A stretch of DNA of 64,000 nt from Vesta saturnalis (Eukaryota; Arthropoda; Insecta; Coleoptera; Lampyridae). The stretch spans positions 1,559,001-1,623,000 of the forward strand of contig JARFJB010002143.1 in NCBI GenBank assembly GCA_036346205.1. The letters are read 5' to 3'. Under the pieces are notes generated by a model. That model ran no database searches, had not been told where the DNA came from, and was given only the letters and a program-made list of their open reading frames with translations. This document shows positions 31,500 to 43,539 of the stretch, one piece after another (within the stretch, counting starts at the first letter, position 1; each line of letters opens with the position of its first letter). A program made the position numbers and the translations under genes.

Positions 31500-34400
31500 C
31501 ATACACTTCACGCCAATCGTTTTCGGGGTAGGCAAAACAATCCCTGCTTCTTATTTATTTTTCATTCACAATCTTTCTTCATGCTTTCATATCTCTGCAT
31601 ACCTCCCTAGCTTCCGCAAGATTCATACATCGTCTCTGACATGTCCTTTTATTTTTAAAACTCCTTATCCTTCTTTGATTTATCATGCATTCTACTACAT
31701 TCAGCCAAGTTTTACGCGGCTTACCAGGCTCGGCCTTACTTCTAACCTTACCCACATATATTTGCTTCGTTAACCTTGCGTTGTTCATTCTCTCAATGTG
31801 ACCAACCCAACGTAATGTACTACTTTTATATGTATCCATCATCGTCTTTCCATTGCCACACTCCGTCATTATACACTCACTATTTATCTTTTATTTTTCT
31901 TTCGAGTGACAAACACGCCATTATAGGGTGAGCGTTTCGCAGCTAGGCTCATGCTTTCGTTTCTCATTATCATCGACATACTTCCAATCACTTTCCTTCC
32001 AGCATTGATCCTTCATACAATCTCGCCATCCATTGTACCATCTGCAGTAAACACTCTACTTAGATATACCAACTCGTCCACTTGTTCCACAATTTCATCT
32101 TGCAGAGTAAATACTCTACTCTGCTTTCCACCTTCCTAATTGAACACCATAATCTTAGTTTTGTTCACGTTTACCTTTAGGTTCATGTTCTCACAGACTG
32201 TATCAAGCTTCCTCGGAGCAGTTTGTAGTTCATCCGTACTGTCACTTAATAAGACGGTGCCATCTGAATACAACAGAACTCGTACATTTACGTTACCAAC
32301 CATTACACCATTTGTATCAGTACATGCTTTCCTAACACATTTATCCACGCATACATTGAACAACCACGGTGACATCACACAGCCTTATCGCACTCCTAGC
32401 TCAATTTTAAAGTATTCACTGACACTTTCTCTCACCCTAACATATGCCCGGCTACTGTTGTATACTGTCCTTATTCCGTTTATTACACCTTTATTTACGC
32501 CATATTCATATAATATTTCCCACAGGTTTTTCCTATTTACTCTGCCGTATGCATTCTCCAGGTCTACAAACGCACAGTACAGCTTCCTTTTACACTTAAA
32601 CACTTTTCGATCACCTTCTGGAGAGCAACCATTTGGTCCCACACATACTCTCCCTGGCATAAACTCACACTACACATTCCAAATCTTAGTTTGTGTAGTT
32701 TCTCGTACTCTATCAATCAGTATTCTTCCAAATACTTTACCAGGTACACTGAGAAAACTGTAGCTCTTGCAAACACTCTTGTTCACCTTACCCTTATACA
32801 GTGGTACAATGATCGTACTCTTCCAATCCCTCGGCACTTTTCCACACATAAGGCATAATTTACACAATCTTGGTATAAGCTTTGACGTCCTTACTTTAGC
32901 ATTTAACCAGTGATTCCATTTACGCCTGCTCCTTTACCGTATTTCAACCTTCCTACCGTTTTATCTACCTCATTTATCCCAATATCCTTCTCAGTGTTAG
33001 TCACCATTCCTTCTACATTCTCCTTATTTAACCCTTCAGTCTTACTTTCCTCACTACTGTACAGCTTTCCGAAATATTCTTGTCAGCCTTTCCTCACTTC
33101 ACAATCGTCCCTTACTATTTCGTTGCTCGTACTCATCACTCTTGCAGCGTTCTGTTTAGGGCCACGTTTTGTATTTTTGACTCATTTTCAGAAGAGTTTT
33201 TTGTTACCCTAAAAATCATTCTGCATTTTCTCTCCTTCCAGAATCATCACTTCCTCTTGACTTCTTCTCACTGCTTCCTTCGCTTCTTTGTTTCTTAATC
33301 CGTACACCTCATACAATTCCTTTTTCTCAGTCTCATTTTTTGCAGCAATCATTGCCATGTTTCTTCTTACATACTGCCCTTTTTACCGAATCATTCCATC
33401 CAGCGCATTTTTTCTGTCTACCTACAGTTGCTCTTCCACATATCCGCACGGCACAATTGACAACACAGTTTTTCAAGCTTATCCATGCACTTTCAACGTC
33501 AGTGTCTTTTATTTGTTCGTTCCACACTGTTTCATTCACATTCAACTCTTTACTCACAGCATCTGCGTATTTCATTCTCGCACCATTATCTACTAGTTTG
33601 TCTATCCTAATTCTGGACGTTCGCACTACGTTTGCTTTCCTTCTCAAGACCCACTTTTGCCCTAAACACACTCTCGATACAACCAAAAAGTGGTCCGATC
33701 CACACTCCGATCCGCGCATTACTTTTGTGTCTCTCACCAGGTTTCTAAGTCGTTCATCATACACTATCAAGTCAATCATACTTTTAGATTCACCTCTTTG
33801 CCATGTATACATATGCACATTTTTATGTTTAAACCACGTATTAGATACAAACAGGCTTCTCTCACACAGATGTTCACCAGGCGTTCACCATTCTCATTGA
33901 CTCTTTGGTCTCCGAACTTTCCTAGAACGCGTTCAGTATGTTCTTTCTGTACACCCACCCATCCGTTCATATCTCCTAATATCATCACTCTTTGGTTTAG
34001 CCTACATACGTTCAACACGTTCTCTACACCGTTTCAGAAGTTCTCACACGCTTGGTCTCTTTCTCCATTCATCGGTGTATAGCATGCAATAAGAAAAATA
34101 CTTCGAAACTCCACTTTCATTCTAACCCATATTACTCGGGGAGATACCAGTTCGTATTGTTTAACACATCCTTTCGCTCTTTTACTTACCATCACCCCCA
34201 ATCCTTCTGTGCCATGCACTTCAGTCTCAACTCCTGACCATAGTGCTGGGATGTCATCCCCCATTAACACAGCATCATTTCCTTTGCGTCTCCGATACAC
34301 ACAGAATATCAAGCTGTCTTTCGTACATCACATTCACAATTTCAAATTCTTTACCATGTATACCTCTAACATTCATTCCTTGCACCGTCGTCAGCAACGC

Positions 34401-34560
34401 CCCTTGTAATCAGGTCGATCTGTAGCAATTGTATTGTTCTCTTGAGTAATACCATAGCGGGCAGACCGGTTACCAGCCAATTCGTGCCCAGGACGATGTA
34501 GCATTCCGTACTAACGATATCGTCCTAGTACCGGACAGTTACTTGTCTACTGCCCCGATA
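31500..34560 (-). mobile_element. RTE-like LINE, copy 2, inverted relative to copy 1
   Basis: The whole length mirrors 13245-16400. The 5' end is near 34550 (inverse of AGTAGACA..ACTGTCCGGTAC). The 3' end near 31510-31550 carries the inverse of GCAGGGATTGTTTTGCCTACCCCG and ends in a short GTATGTTATGTTA-like run. The two copies are clearly closely related but differ by many substitutions and indels, so they inserted independently or duplicated long ago. Confidence 0.8.
31560..34400 (-). pseudogene. RTE-like endonuclease / RT ORF, copy 2
   Basis: Minus-strand pieces in order: 34312-34034 (endonuclease: SPRVIWVRMKVEFRSIFLIA), 34018-33776 (VMILGDMNGWVG), 33818-33333 (GSECGSDHF and linker), 32867-32670 (LCLMCGKVPRDWKSTIIVPL), 32660-32385 (FVDLENAYGRVNRK), 32378-32136 (MSPWLFNVCVDKCV, then LLYSDGTVLLSDS) and 31869-31579 (RWVGHIERMNNARLTKQIY). 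The catalytic box is YSDG where copy 1 has YADD, so the second Asp is lost. Many frame changes occur. Inactive. Confidence 0.85.
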
Positions 34561-34651
34561 CGTAAGGAAGTAAAAAGTAGAAATATAGACAGAACCAAGA
34601 AAGATAAATAGTATAGAGTGTAGACTTTCTGTATAAATATATAAATACATA

Positions 34652-34655
<4 letters not shown>

Positions 34656-34700
<45 letters not shown>
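34656..34700. repeat. (TA)n microsatellite
   Basis: A TA run at one end of repeat family B copy 2. Confidence 0.95.
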
Positions 34701-34904
34701 GTTATTGGAATATTATCAGAATTATAATGTGCAATTAGCGTAAATTGAAGTGATTGAAGTGATGTTCTGTAAAAGTCGATCCTTTATTGCTATATCTACT
34801 TGTCTACTTTAAAAAAGGGAACCAAAAGAACTACAACTCTGAACTGATGTCACCCTCAATGTACATGAATAACCTCACATCATAACTCAGCATTAATAGT
34901 TGAT

Positions 34905-34906
<2 letters not shown>
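34701..34906 (-). repeat. Repeat family B, copy 2 (inverted)
   Basis: Reverse complement of 1218-1422 with very few differences; one is a second CACTTCAAT-type block near 34745-34765. TA tracts flank it on both sides. Confidence 0.8.

Positions 34907-34942
<36 letters not shown>
34907..34942. repeat. (TA)n microsatellite
   Basis: A TA run of about 35 bp at the other side of repeat family B copy 2. Confidence 0.95.
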
Positions 34943-34944
<2 letters not shown>

Positions 34945-36035
34945 AAAGAATAGGCTACACTGTAGGGGTACCTTATCTGGATTAAAATATACCGATTTAA
35001 ATAAACTTACCTTGGTACCAAGTTGCTCCCTTAAGGACATAAAAGGCATGAAAGATTTATTTTATTTTCTATTTTTGACTCATTTATTTTTTGGGTTATT
35101 TAAGGGAAATTTGGTTTTTATAGGTTTTTGCATTAGATGAACATGTCTGTGAAATCAGTTCTCGTGTAAAGTATAGAGGGCGCTTGCAGCAACCTATATG
35201 TTACATTCTCGTTGTCACATTTTTTTGTATGTGAGAAATTTGACATAATGAGTAACTTTTTAATAGTTTCATAATAATAGCTTTATAAAAGGTATACTTG
35301 TTGCAAGTCGCTAAACTGTACCATTTCCAAGAAAAATGTATTTAAAATTAGTACTGCAGAATTTCTATCAAAAATGTTGATTAACTTCTAGCTCCTCAAA
35401 AAAATTATGTACACAAATGTACATATAATTAAAAAAGTAACCAAATTTAAAACCGAATATAATGGTTAACAGACTAACAAGAAAATTGAACCAAAATAAA
35501 CAACAAGAACCATTAAATCAAAACATTACACTAAAGATTATTTTCAAAATGTTAACCGTTAACTTCAATACATTTCTGGCATCTTTTGAGGAAGTTCCTC
35601 CTTACTTTTTAATTTTACAATAAGATGAAACAAACCCTAAATAAAATGTTTAGCTAAAAAAAAACTAATTGCTCATTGAAAAATATGACCTACTTTAACA
35701 TTAAGTTCTTTCTGTTTTTTTTATTTCTGAAAAAATTCGTAAAAACTGGAAAAGGTTTGAACTATCAAATAATAACCATAGTTGTTGTCAAACCATTACA
35801 TAACCAATTAATTATAAGATACTGTTAGTTACTAAATTATGCATAGCACATCCTTGCACGTTCGTGCGTTTAGTCGTGCCCGCACATACGGAAAAAAGGA
35901 AAAGAGAACGTGTATCATTTCCTCGCGTGCTACTTGAGCTTTCCAAGCTCCTTCAGCCACAGTGATGGATTCCAAGCATCCATATTATATTGAGTAAGTA
36001 TGCATGGTGGGATTAAAAACAGGTGCGGACAGGAT
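34943..36035. other. Non-coding, nothing recognised
   Basis: An AT-rich stretch with no protein segment or clear repeat seen. Confidence 0.4.
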
Positions 36036-36118
36036 AGGATCGGATGGAGCGAAGTTATGATTACCTCCCGAATGCTAGACACGTCGGGTTACCACTGGAC
36101 TACCAGCTGGGTTTACCG
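36036..36118 (-). repeat. Possible tRNA-derived SINE fragment
   Basis: On the minus strand, TAGTCCAGTGGTAACC fits the tRNA A box (TRGNNNAGYGG). It is followed by CTAGCATTCGGGAGGT and a weak B-box-like ACTTCGCTCC. The order and spacing recall the tRNA-related head of a SINE. The B box is poor, so this is tentative. Confidence 0.4.
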
Positions 36119-36699
36119 AAAACTGATTCATCCTTTTTAAAATCTGTTTTCTTTACTGACAACAAAGCAAAAAATACAGGTCGGGGACACCTTAGTATGT
36201 CATTGTAGGTGTCTTATTTTTCATAACCTATAAATTTCAATGTATTGCCAGTTGGTTTAAGCTTTCTTCTTGAACTTTAAGATTTTTACGTACTATGTAG
36301 ACACCATAGACAACAAAGTATCCTTGTGATAAAAATGTAGAGGTAAGAAGTAAATTATATAAGTCACAAAACTACTTACGTTATATTAATTAAAGACATG
36401 AATTATGTAAGTCTATTTCCGGCTTTATGTGGATTTAGACCAACATTTGAGACTTGCCTTTATGCTTGCAAACAAGGATTTATAGAAGAATTTACTTGTA
36501 TTGGTCGTTAGATATCTAGCTTGGGATAGCCAGACCTATTTTCAGTTTGTACCTTTTTAAATTTACTTGCTGTTGTAAAAGGACTCATCATGTGTATGTA
36601 ATGTTTGTTAACCCGCACGAACGAGCGTTTCGCAAGTAATTGCAACGAAGCTTTGTATTACCTTTACACAAAATTGTGCTATAAATAAAAATTTTGCTC

Positions 36700-36704
<5 letters not shown>
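36119..36704. other. Non-coding spacer
   Basis: Nothing recognised. Confidence 0.3.

Positions 36705-36751
<47 letters not shown>
36705..36751. repeat. (TA)n microsatellite
   Basis: A TA run of about 45 bp. Confidence 0.95.
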
Positions 36752-36753
<2 letters not shown>

Positions 36754-37039
36754 AAATTTAAAAGTTAAATGGGGAAAGATGTAAAGTTTTATGAAGCCAA
36801 TGCAGTGACCTTTTTTGTTTTCTTCAAAAAGTCCAAGGCTAACAGGATATGTCAAAAAAACATTTTTCTGTGATTTCTTTAAATGCGTTTTTAAGTTACG
36901 ACATAAAGATATTTTTTGTAATGGAAACAATGGTTGGCTATGACCTTTTAAGAAAAAGTTTTTTTCTGGATTTTCTAATGATATAAAATATGATTTATTT
37001 TTCTAATCTAGTTAAGCATCATATGGCTGAATGTTATAT

Positions 37040-37925
37040 TCTGTGTCAAAAAGTGAAGCACAGCAAAATTTTGAACGCTATTTTGAATACCGTGAGTCTT
37101 CCACATTTAAAAGACTATATGATGGTTTGGGTGAATAGGATCTTTTTGTAAACGAGAAATGAAACAGGGCACATTATTGAAGATGCGAAAGTGAACACGT
37201 TAGCATATGTTATGCAGAATGCATCAACTTCAACACAAGAAGTAGTATGAAAGCGGAAATTTTACAGCGTACTGTTGTATCAGTGTTAAAAAAGCATAAA
37301 TTCCACACTATAAGTTATTAATTTCACAAACACTACAACATGGCGATAACGTTCGGCGTATAGCGTATGTGGTTTAAAAACAAGTCTGCAGTCGATCCAC
37401 AGTTTAAATTTAAGGTACGGACGAAAATAGATTTGGAAATAGCGGGATGTTTAATAGACACAACGAGCATCTGTAGTAGTATAAGAAAATCCGCATCATG
37501 TCGAGCAAAAAAGATCACAAATTAAATTTGGATTTAATGTGTGGTGTAGTGTTATCGGATCAACACTTCTTGGTCCATACGTTTTTGATGGGACTTTAAC
37601 CGGTGGGCGTTACTTTCATTTCCTACAAAATGATTTCGAAGATATAATACATGAGGTAAATTTGGAGATTCGCGCTGTACTGGATTGGTTTCAGCACAAC
37701 GGCGCACCGCCCCACAATCAATTAGTAGTGCGAAATTATTTAGATACAACTTTTCCCGACTTCTGGATATAAAGGAATGTACGAGTTGCATGGTCACCTC
37801 GACCGCCTCATCTGTCTGCTTTGGATTTATGTTTGTAGGGAAGGGTAAAGGATAAGATGCATCGAAGGTCGTATGAAGCAGTGATCATAGAGAAACTGTA
37901 CGTACTAGATGGTTTTGCTAGTATT
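37040..37925 (+). pseudogene. DD41D-type Tc1/mariner transposase remnant
   Basis: N-terminal helix-turn-helix traces at about 37060-37300 (ETGHIIEDAKVNTLAYVMQN, STSTQEVV). A middle piece at about 37450-37520 (NRHNEHL). The best part is 37539-37772: LLGPYVFDGTLTGGRYFHFL, then LDWFQHNGAPPHNQLVVRNY. The second catalytic Asp is Asn (QHNG). After a stop, 37773-37900 gives RVAWSPRPPHLSALDLCL and GRVKDKMHRRSYE. The spacing between the second and third catalytic positions is 41 residues, as in the two long-TIR elements. Several stops and gaps; inactive. Confidence 0.75.
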
Positions 37926-38394
37926 AATTATAAGTTCTTTAGGAAAATCAGCAAATTCTGATTTAAATGGGCGTAACTTGTATCTTAATTATAATGGTAA
38001 TCATTTGGATCATATATACAAATATCTTTTGGTAATGTTTAGTTGTAGCTCTTTACTGTTTGTGTTTTTGTTAATTAACATTTTATCCAAAGCGTAGTAA
38101 TATACAATTTGTACCTGAAAATGGAACTTATTTATATGGTTCCTCTTGTTAGTAATTACGGTTTGCATTTGCCTATCAATAACGGCTTCCATGGCCTACC
38201 ATACTAATAAATCTGAAATTAAACCGGAAAAATCGCCGTATCTCTTTAGTTTTTCAAATGACTATGTCATATGTTATATCATTAGAAACGCCAGAAAAAA
38301 CCTTTCTTAAAAAGCCATACCCAACTTTGATTCCATTTAAAAAATGTATGTATATTTTTATTTGGACACGGTTATTAAAACAAGCCATTTATAA
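37926..38394. other. Non-coding spacer
   Basis: No protein segment was assigned. Confidence 0.3.
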
Positions 38395-38945
38395 AAATAA
38401 TCTTTTTGAGTAATTTTAATATTTTACTAAAATCAATACATCTTGGTAGTTCGTAGTGTCCCTTTTTAATCACATGTTCAGATAAAGCACGATATATTCT
38501 ATTATTATTGCAATCGCTTTTATAAGATAACAAGTCTCTAGACGTTTGGTCGATATAGGATTTGTTACAGTCTGTATAAGGTACACAACATTTGAATTTT
38601 TTAGTTCAGCTAATGGAGGCTTTGTTTTAGTATACAAAGAAGAAACTTAACATTTTTAGAAATAATTTTTTGGTAATTTAAATTTTGGGATACATTGATT
38701 AATTTAGGGGTTAATAATGGGATACGTGGTAATGGGAAATACATAATTTGTGTTATCATTTTGGCTTGAATTTATATTAATTGAATTTTGAAAGTTGGTA
38801 TATTATTTGTTAGAATATTATTTTAGTTGTTATTAGAATTATTGCTATTATTTAAACTGTTAAGTTATTATTTTGATTATTAATATTATAAGGGGTTATG
38901 AATCAAAGTTTAATAGACTTCTAAGGCAAGAATTCTCTAACAAAA
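38395..38945 (-). pseudogene. Penelope-like element 3' fragment, inverted copy
   Basis: Minus-strand reading near 38620-38400 gives VPYTDCNKSYIDQTSRDL, then RIYRALSEHVIKKGHY. This is the GIY-YIG-type endonuclease region of Penelope-like elements (C..C..SYIGQTSR......EH). The segment is the inverse of 39180-39680; for example TACATTGATTAATTTAG near 38691 and GAATTCTCTAACAAAATAT near 38929 are mirrored there. The expected Gly of YIGQT is Asp here. Inactive. Confidence 0.7.
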
Positions 38946-39019
38946 TATAGCTAAGCATTATTAAACCCTTGTAGATGATCTTATACTTCTTGTACTTTTT
39001 GATTATCTATATTTAATAA

Positions 39020-39745
39020 CTACAATGAACACCTACAATTTACATGTGAAAAGGAAAGTAACAGCAGCTTCTTAGATATGTTAATCCACCGTGATTCTAA
39101 CAATATATTAAGAACAATATATTATAGTAACATTCATAAGTTATTACTCTCGACAACCACCACATATGAATGTTAATTTAGTTTTAGCATTAAAAAACAT
39201 GCTTAGAGATATTTTGTTAGAGAATTCTTACGCTAGAAAACTAGTAAACAAACTTTTATTAGAACTCATCATATTAATAACTCAAATAATTTAAATCATA
39301 GCACTACTAGTTCAATTAATATAAATTCAAGCACAAATTATGCATTTCCCATTATCACATATCAATTAACATCTAAATTAATCAATGTATTTTAAAATTT
39401 AAATAACATAAACACTATTACTAAAAATATTAAATAGTTTCTTCTTTATATTTGAAAACAAAATCTCTGTAAACTACACTAGAAAATTCAAATGTTGTGT
39501 ACTGTACTTCCTGCAAAAGCTGTAACAAATCTTATGTTGGCCAGATAGAATAACATCTCATAAAGCGATTCCAATAATAATAAAATATCTTGCGCTTTAT
39601 CTGAACATATGATTAAAAAGGGACACTATATGAAGAAGATTATTTTTAGAAATAACAAATAATAATTAATAACCACGATCAATGTCTGAATAAAAAATCT
39701 GATATTGAAGTAGTATTTACAGTTATTAACTATTTATTGTTAACA
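39020..39745 (+). pseudogene. Penelope-like element RT tail plus GIY-YIG fragment
   Basis: Plus-strand reading from about 39026 gives LQFTCEKESNSSFLDMLIHR and LRTIYYSNIHK, the region after the RT core in Penelope-like elements. Near 39490-39545 it gives NVVYCTSCKSCNKSYVGQI, the start of the GIY-YIG nuclease, followed by a stop. The stretch 39180-39680 is an inverted copy of 38395-38945, so the two fragments stand head to head around 39000-39170. Inverted partial copies are a known habit of Penelope-like elements. Confidence 0.7.
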
Positions 39746-39969
39746 TCTTGTGTTATTTTTTATTATGTCTTGAAATGGGAATAAACATTTCCGCAGCTTG
39801 ATCTACCATTTTTAAGTCACTTTACTTCTGCTGCTTCTTGTAATTCGATTTGAAGTTCAATTTGCATATCCTATATATAATGGAGTAATATTTATAAACA
39901 GGCGTTTAGCAAAATTGTAGGGTCATTTAGGAGTATGACTAGTCAAGAAGATCAATCATTTAATTAATA

Positions 39970-40700
39970 AACAAAAAAAGTATGTAGCAAATTAACTATT
40001 AAGTATTACAGCAACTTTTCCAGATGCCTTCCCCCTGCTTCAATGCACTTACGACACCGACGAATTAAAGAATTAATCTCAGCCGCAATATGGACATCAT
40101 TATTTAGTTCATGACATCCGTTTTGTATTCTTTTTGTATTAGTTCCTCATAGGTATTTACTGGTTTATGATACACTATGACTTTGAGATGCCCCAAACAA
40201 AATAGTTCAATGGATTCAAATGGGGCAACCGCGTCCGATCAATCTATGATGATAATTTTCATCCAACCACTGCCGAGCTTGCCGCCCATAATGCCCTGGC
40301 GCAGCATCAAACCGGATCCAACTTTCTTGTCACAAATTTAAAGGAACATCTAGCAAATACTGGAGTGAATTTTATTATATTAAAATCATCATGAATATCA
40401 GCATATTTTCATTTCAAAACGTTTTTGGCATTGTTGTCTCTAATTGTTGATTGAAACTAACACTGTCATTAACACTGACGTGTAAATTTGCAGAAATCGC
40501 AATCTACGTAAAATTTATGTCCGCAAAGCAACCGTATAATAGCAAGAATTTTGGCCAAAGCAAGTGCAAAGTCGAAATTGCATGAAAGTAAAAAGTTGTT
40601 GGTAAGGAACTGGGCAAGATCGAATTTAATAAATGGCTAACACAAAAAAATTCGGATTGGGTAGAAGGGTGCGCGACCCCCCACAAATATCACCCGATAT
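39970..40700 (-). pseudogene. Tc1/mariner-like transposase C-terminal remnant
   Basis: Minus-strand reading at about 40325-39985 gives FDAAPGHYGRQARQWLDENY (second catalytic Asp kept), then LIGRGCP. In another frame it gives SIELFCLGHLKVIVYHKPVN, in place of the usual ..PLDFFLWG.LK.. block, so the third Asp appears as Glu. The end RRCIEAGGRHLEKLL is the typical C-terminus. The piece up to about 40700 may hold N-terminal traces but is not clear. Inactive. Confidence 0.65.
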
Positions 40701-40839
40701 ACCAATTGCGTCAAAATCTCTAAAAAATAATGGTCATCGTGGTAAGAAAGCGTTTTAGGGCAATAGTTCATAGGCAACATCCCCACTTTTCACGTGTTCT
40801 ATCGATTCCTGAAGTTATCAAGATTAAATCTGGGTCACG

Positions 40840-40844
<5 letters not shown>

Positions 40845-40918
<74 letters not shown>
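40845..40918. repeat. (TA)n(CA)n microsatellite
   Basis: A TA run (40845-40884) is followed by a CA run (40889-40918). It abuts the left TIR of the next element. Confidence 0.95.
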
Positions 40919-40920
<2 letters not shown>

Positions 40921-41520
40921 GTGAGTTTTTTTTCATTTTAAGCATTGGTATCTCGGAAACTACAAGAGATTCGGTTAAATGGGGAGTTAAATGGAGAGTT
41001 GCAGTTTTATGAACCTAAATTAAGGACACTTTCAGATGTTGGAAAAAGTTCATGGCTTACTAGATATTTCAAAAAAAATTAAATTTTGCACTTTATTTAA
41101 TTCTAAATAACTCTGTTGTTATCGATTTAAGAAAAAAAATGTGTAGGAAAAAATAGTATGTAGTGTTTTTTATGCTTTATCTACTGGCGACGCTAATTTT
41201 GTTCTATCTCTTGTTATTCCAAAGTTATGGTATAAACTTTTGGTTTTTTTAATGGAAGGTCTGTGCCTTTATCAGATGCTACTTTTTGTAAGCTTTGTAA
41301 CGATATCAGATATGATGTATTTATTTTTAAAAATAATAAAGTTATAACGATTTTATTATTAATTTACAGTTGGCCATGGAAAAAATGAATTAATTACTGT
41401 GGTTTTTGGCAGTTTTACACCCTTGCCGTAATAAATACAGTTTTATTTTTCATTTTAAACTTTGATGATTTTAATGCGTAGCATGTTGTACATACTAATT
41501 TCCTGGTGGCTTGATACTGG
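40919..41520 (+). repeat. Left TIR of the 40.9-kb element
   Basis: Inverse match to about 42825-43480, with indels. Confidence 0.75.
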
Positions 41521-41640
41521 CGCAATACAGGAATTTTCGTATTATTGAGAGTGCCATGAAATAAAAAATAAACAAAGTACTGGTGCTCATTGTTTTAGTT
41601 GAAATTTGGCAGTTTTGTAACTTCGTAAATTAAATTAAAG

Positions 41641-42702
41641 ATGTTTTCTAATCGCGACAAACTTAGCATGTTGAAATGTTTTATAGTGTGTAATAAAAAT
41701 AGTGTTCTTGCTACCCAACGGTACCAACAATTGTATGAAAATCGGCGTCAACCATCTCTACCGACGTTCAACAATTTAGACAGAAATCTGAGGCAGTTTG
41801 GTTCCTTTTCGAAACCAAAGAGGGATGAAAACATCGTTAACGAGGATATTCAAATAAGTGTATTGGCCGCCACGTTAATCAGAATCCTTCTACAAATTTC
41901 AGCTGAAGTTGGTGTGTCGCAAACCAGTCATGAGAGTTTTGAAGAAACACAAATTTCACGCATATCACCTATCAGTAGGACAGACACTGATCCAGAAGAC
42001 CAAGCTGTAAGAATTGAGTTTAATAACTGGTACTTTAATATGATTCAACACAATCCAGAGTTTCAAAATCAAATTTGGTGGACTGATGAAACCAAATTTA
42101 CCAACTGCAGTATGTTCACTAGGCGCAATGAAAATTTGTGGATGCATGAAAATCCAAGGATACTTTGTGAAAGACGGCCTCAAAGAAAATATTTCGTGAG
42201 GAATTACTGGATCGTAAATTCTTGGACCTTTCATTTACGACGAAAATTTGACAGGCCAGCGTTATCTTGAGTTTCTACAAAATGAATTTCAAGATATGTT
42301 GGATATCTTAGATTTGGAAACAAGACGTAATTTACGCTGGTTTCAACACGACGGTGCTACGCCGCACAACCAACTGCAAGTGAGAGAGTACCTAAACCAA
42401 CTGTTTCCAAATTCTTGGATAGGTAGGAACGGGCCGATCCCTTGGGCACCAAGATCGTCAGATCTTTCACTTCTAGACTTTTTGATACTCTAAAAGATTT
42501 AGTTTATCAGCGAACTTACGCAACAAAAGAAGAACTACGTGATGCTGTGATACATGCCTTTCGCAATTTAGATGGTAGGTACATACGGAAAGCTCTAAAT
42601 TCCATGGTGAAAAGATGCCGCTTGTGTATAAATAATAATGGTGTACATTTTGAACATTTGCTGAAAGTTTTTACACGCCATTACTTCAAAGTCGAAATTT
42701 AA
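41641..42702 (+). pseudogene. DD41D transposase, three frames
   Basis: The start ATG at 41641 opens MFSNRDKLSMLKCFIVCNKN with an N-terminal helix-turn-helix-like region (ATQRYQQLYENRRQPSLPTF). The first catalytic site is WWTDETKFTN (about 42080-42110). After a frame change near 42245, the frame 42248-42493 gives LTGQRYLEFLQNE in conserved context and the second site FQHDGATPHN, then RSSDLSLLDF with the third Asp; 41 residues lie between sites two and three. A further frame change near 42480 leads to LKDLVYQRTYATKEELRDAV and the end GVHFEHLL. A traceable alternate frame near 41933-41960 (RVLKKHKFHAYHLS) shows another shift. All three catalytic Asp are present, so frameshifts alone inactivate it. 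Confidence 0.8.
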
Positions 42703-42824
42703 ACTTAATAATTCCTAGTTTCTTTGCGTTCTTGTTATATCTTAGGCCATCATTTTTAGGTGAAATGTTGTAATAAACTGAGTAATTAACTACTACTGCT
42801 ACTTAAAAAAATCTAAGTTTGTTC

Positions 42825-43480
42825 TAACTCAAGCGAGCAGGAAATTTGTATGTACAACATGTTACGCATTAAAATGTCTAAAATTTTTATTCGTGTCATT
42901 TTGTTGTATTCTTAAAATTTTACAACATTTAAAAGAAAAATCACTTAACTTGTTTTCGCTCACCCAAGCTCGAAATGAAAAAAAAACTGTATTTATTATG
43001 GCAAGGGTGTAAAACTGCCAAAAACCGTAATAATTAATTCATTTTTTGCATGGCGAACTGCAAATCAATAATAAAATCATTATAACTTTGTTATTTTTAA
43101 AACTACATACATCGTGTAAAAAAAAATACACGTCTGATAAAGCCACAGCCTACTATACCTTCCATTTAAAAAACAAAAGTTTATATCATAACTTTGGAAT
43201 AACAAGAGATAGAACAAAAGTGGCGACGCCAGTAGATAAAGCATAAAAAAAACTATAATTTTTTCCTCTACATTTTTTTTTCTCAAATCGATAATAAAAG
43301 AGTTATTTAGAATTAAATAAAATGCAAAATTTTTTTTTGAAATATCTAGTATGCCATGAACTTTTTCCAACAACTGAAAGTGTCGTTAATTTAGGTTCAT
43401 AAAGCTGCAACTCTTTTCCCATTTAACTAAATCTCTACCTCTTGTAGTTTCCGAGATGCTTAAAATGATGTGTCCGTTTA
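42825..43480 (-). repeat. Right TIR of the 40.9-kb element
   Basis: Inverse match to 40919-41520. It has extra sequence of roughly 90 bp near 42870-42960. Confidence 0.75.
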
Positions 43481-43539
43481 GTACTCCGTTCTTCTAAAAT
43501 GACTTAGCGAATCGTTAAACTATAGTATTGTATAGAAAT

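Larger units (their letters stand above)
40919..43480 (+). mobile_element. Second DD41D element with long TIRs
   Basis: The left arm (40919-about 41520) and right arm (about 42825-43480) are inverted copies. Landmarks are CATTTTAAGCA near 40935 against TGCTTAAAATG near 43458; ATGAACCTAAATTAA near 41010 against its inverse near 43390; CTATCTCTTGTTATTCC near 41203 against its inverse near 43197; and GCATGTTGTACATAC near 41480 against its inverse near 42855. One transposase gene lies between (41641-42702). The element is about 2.56 kb and has the same plan as the one at 10117-12838, although the TIR sequences differ. Confidence 0.8.

Noticed and set aside
32140..33900. Plus-strand frames of up to 207 codons
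   Set aside because: They are shadows of the minus-strand RTE-like copy 2.
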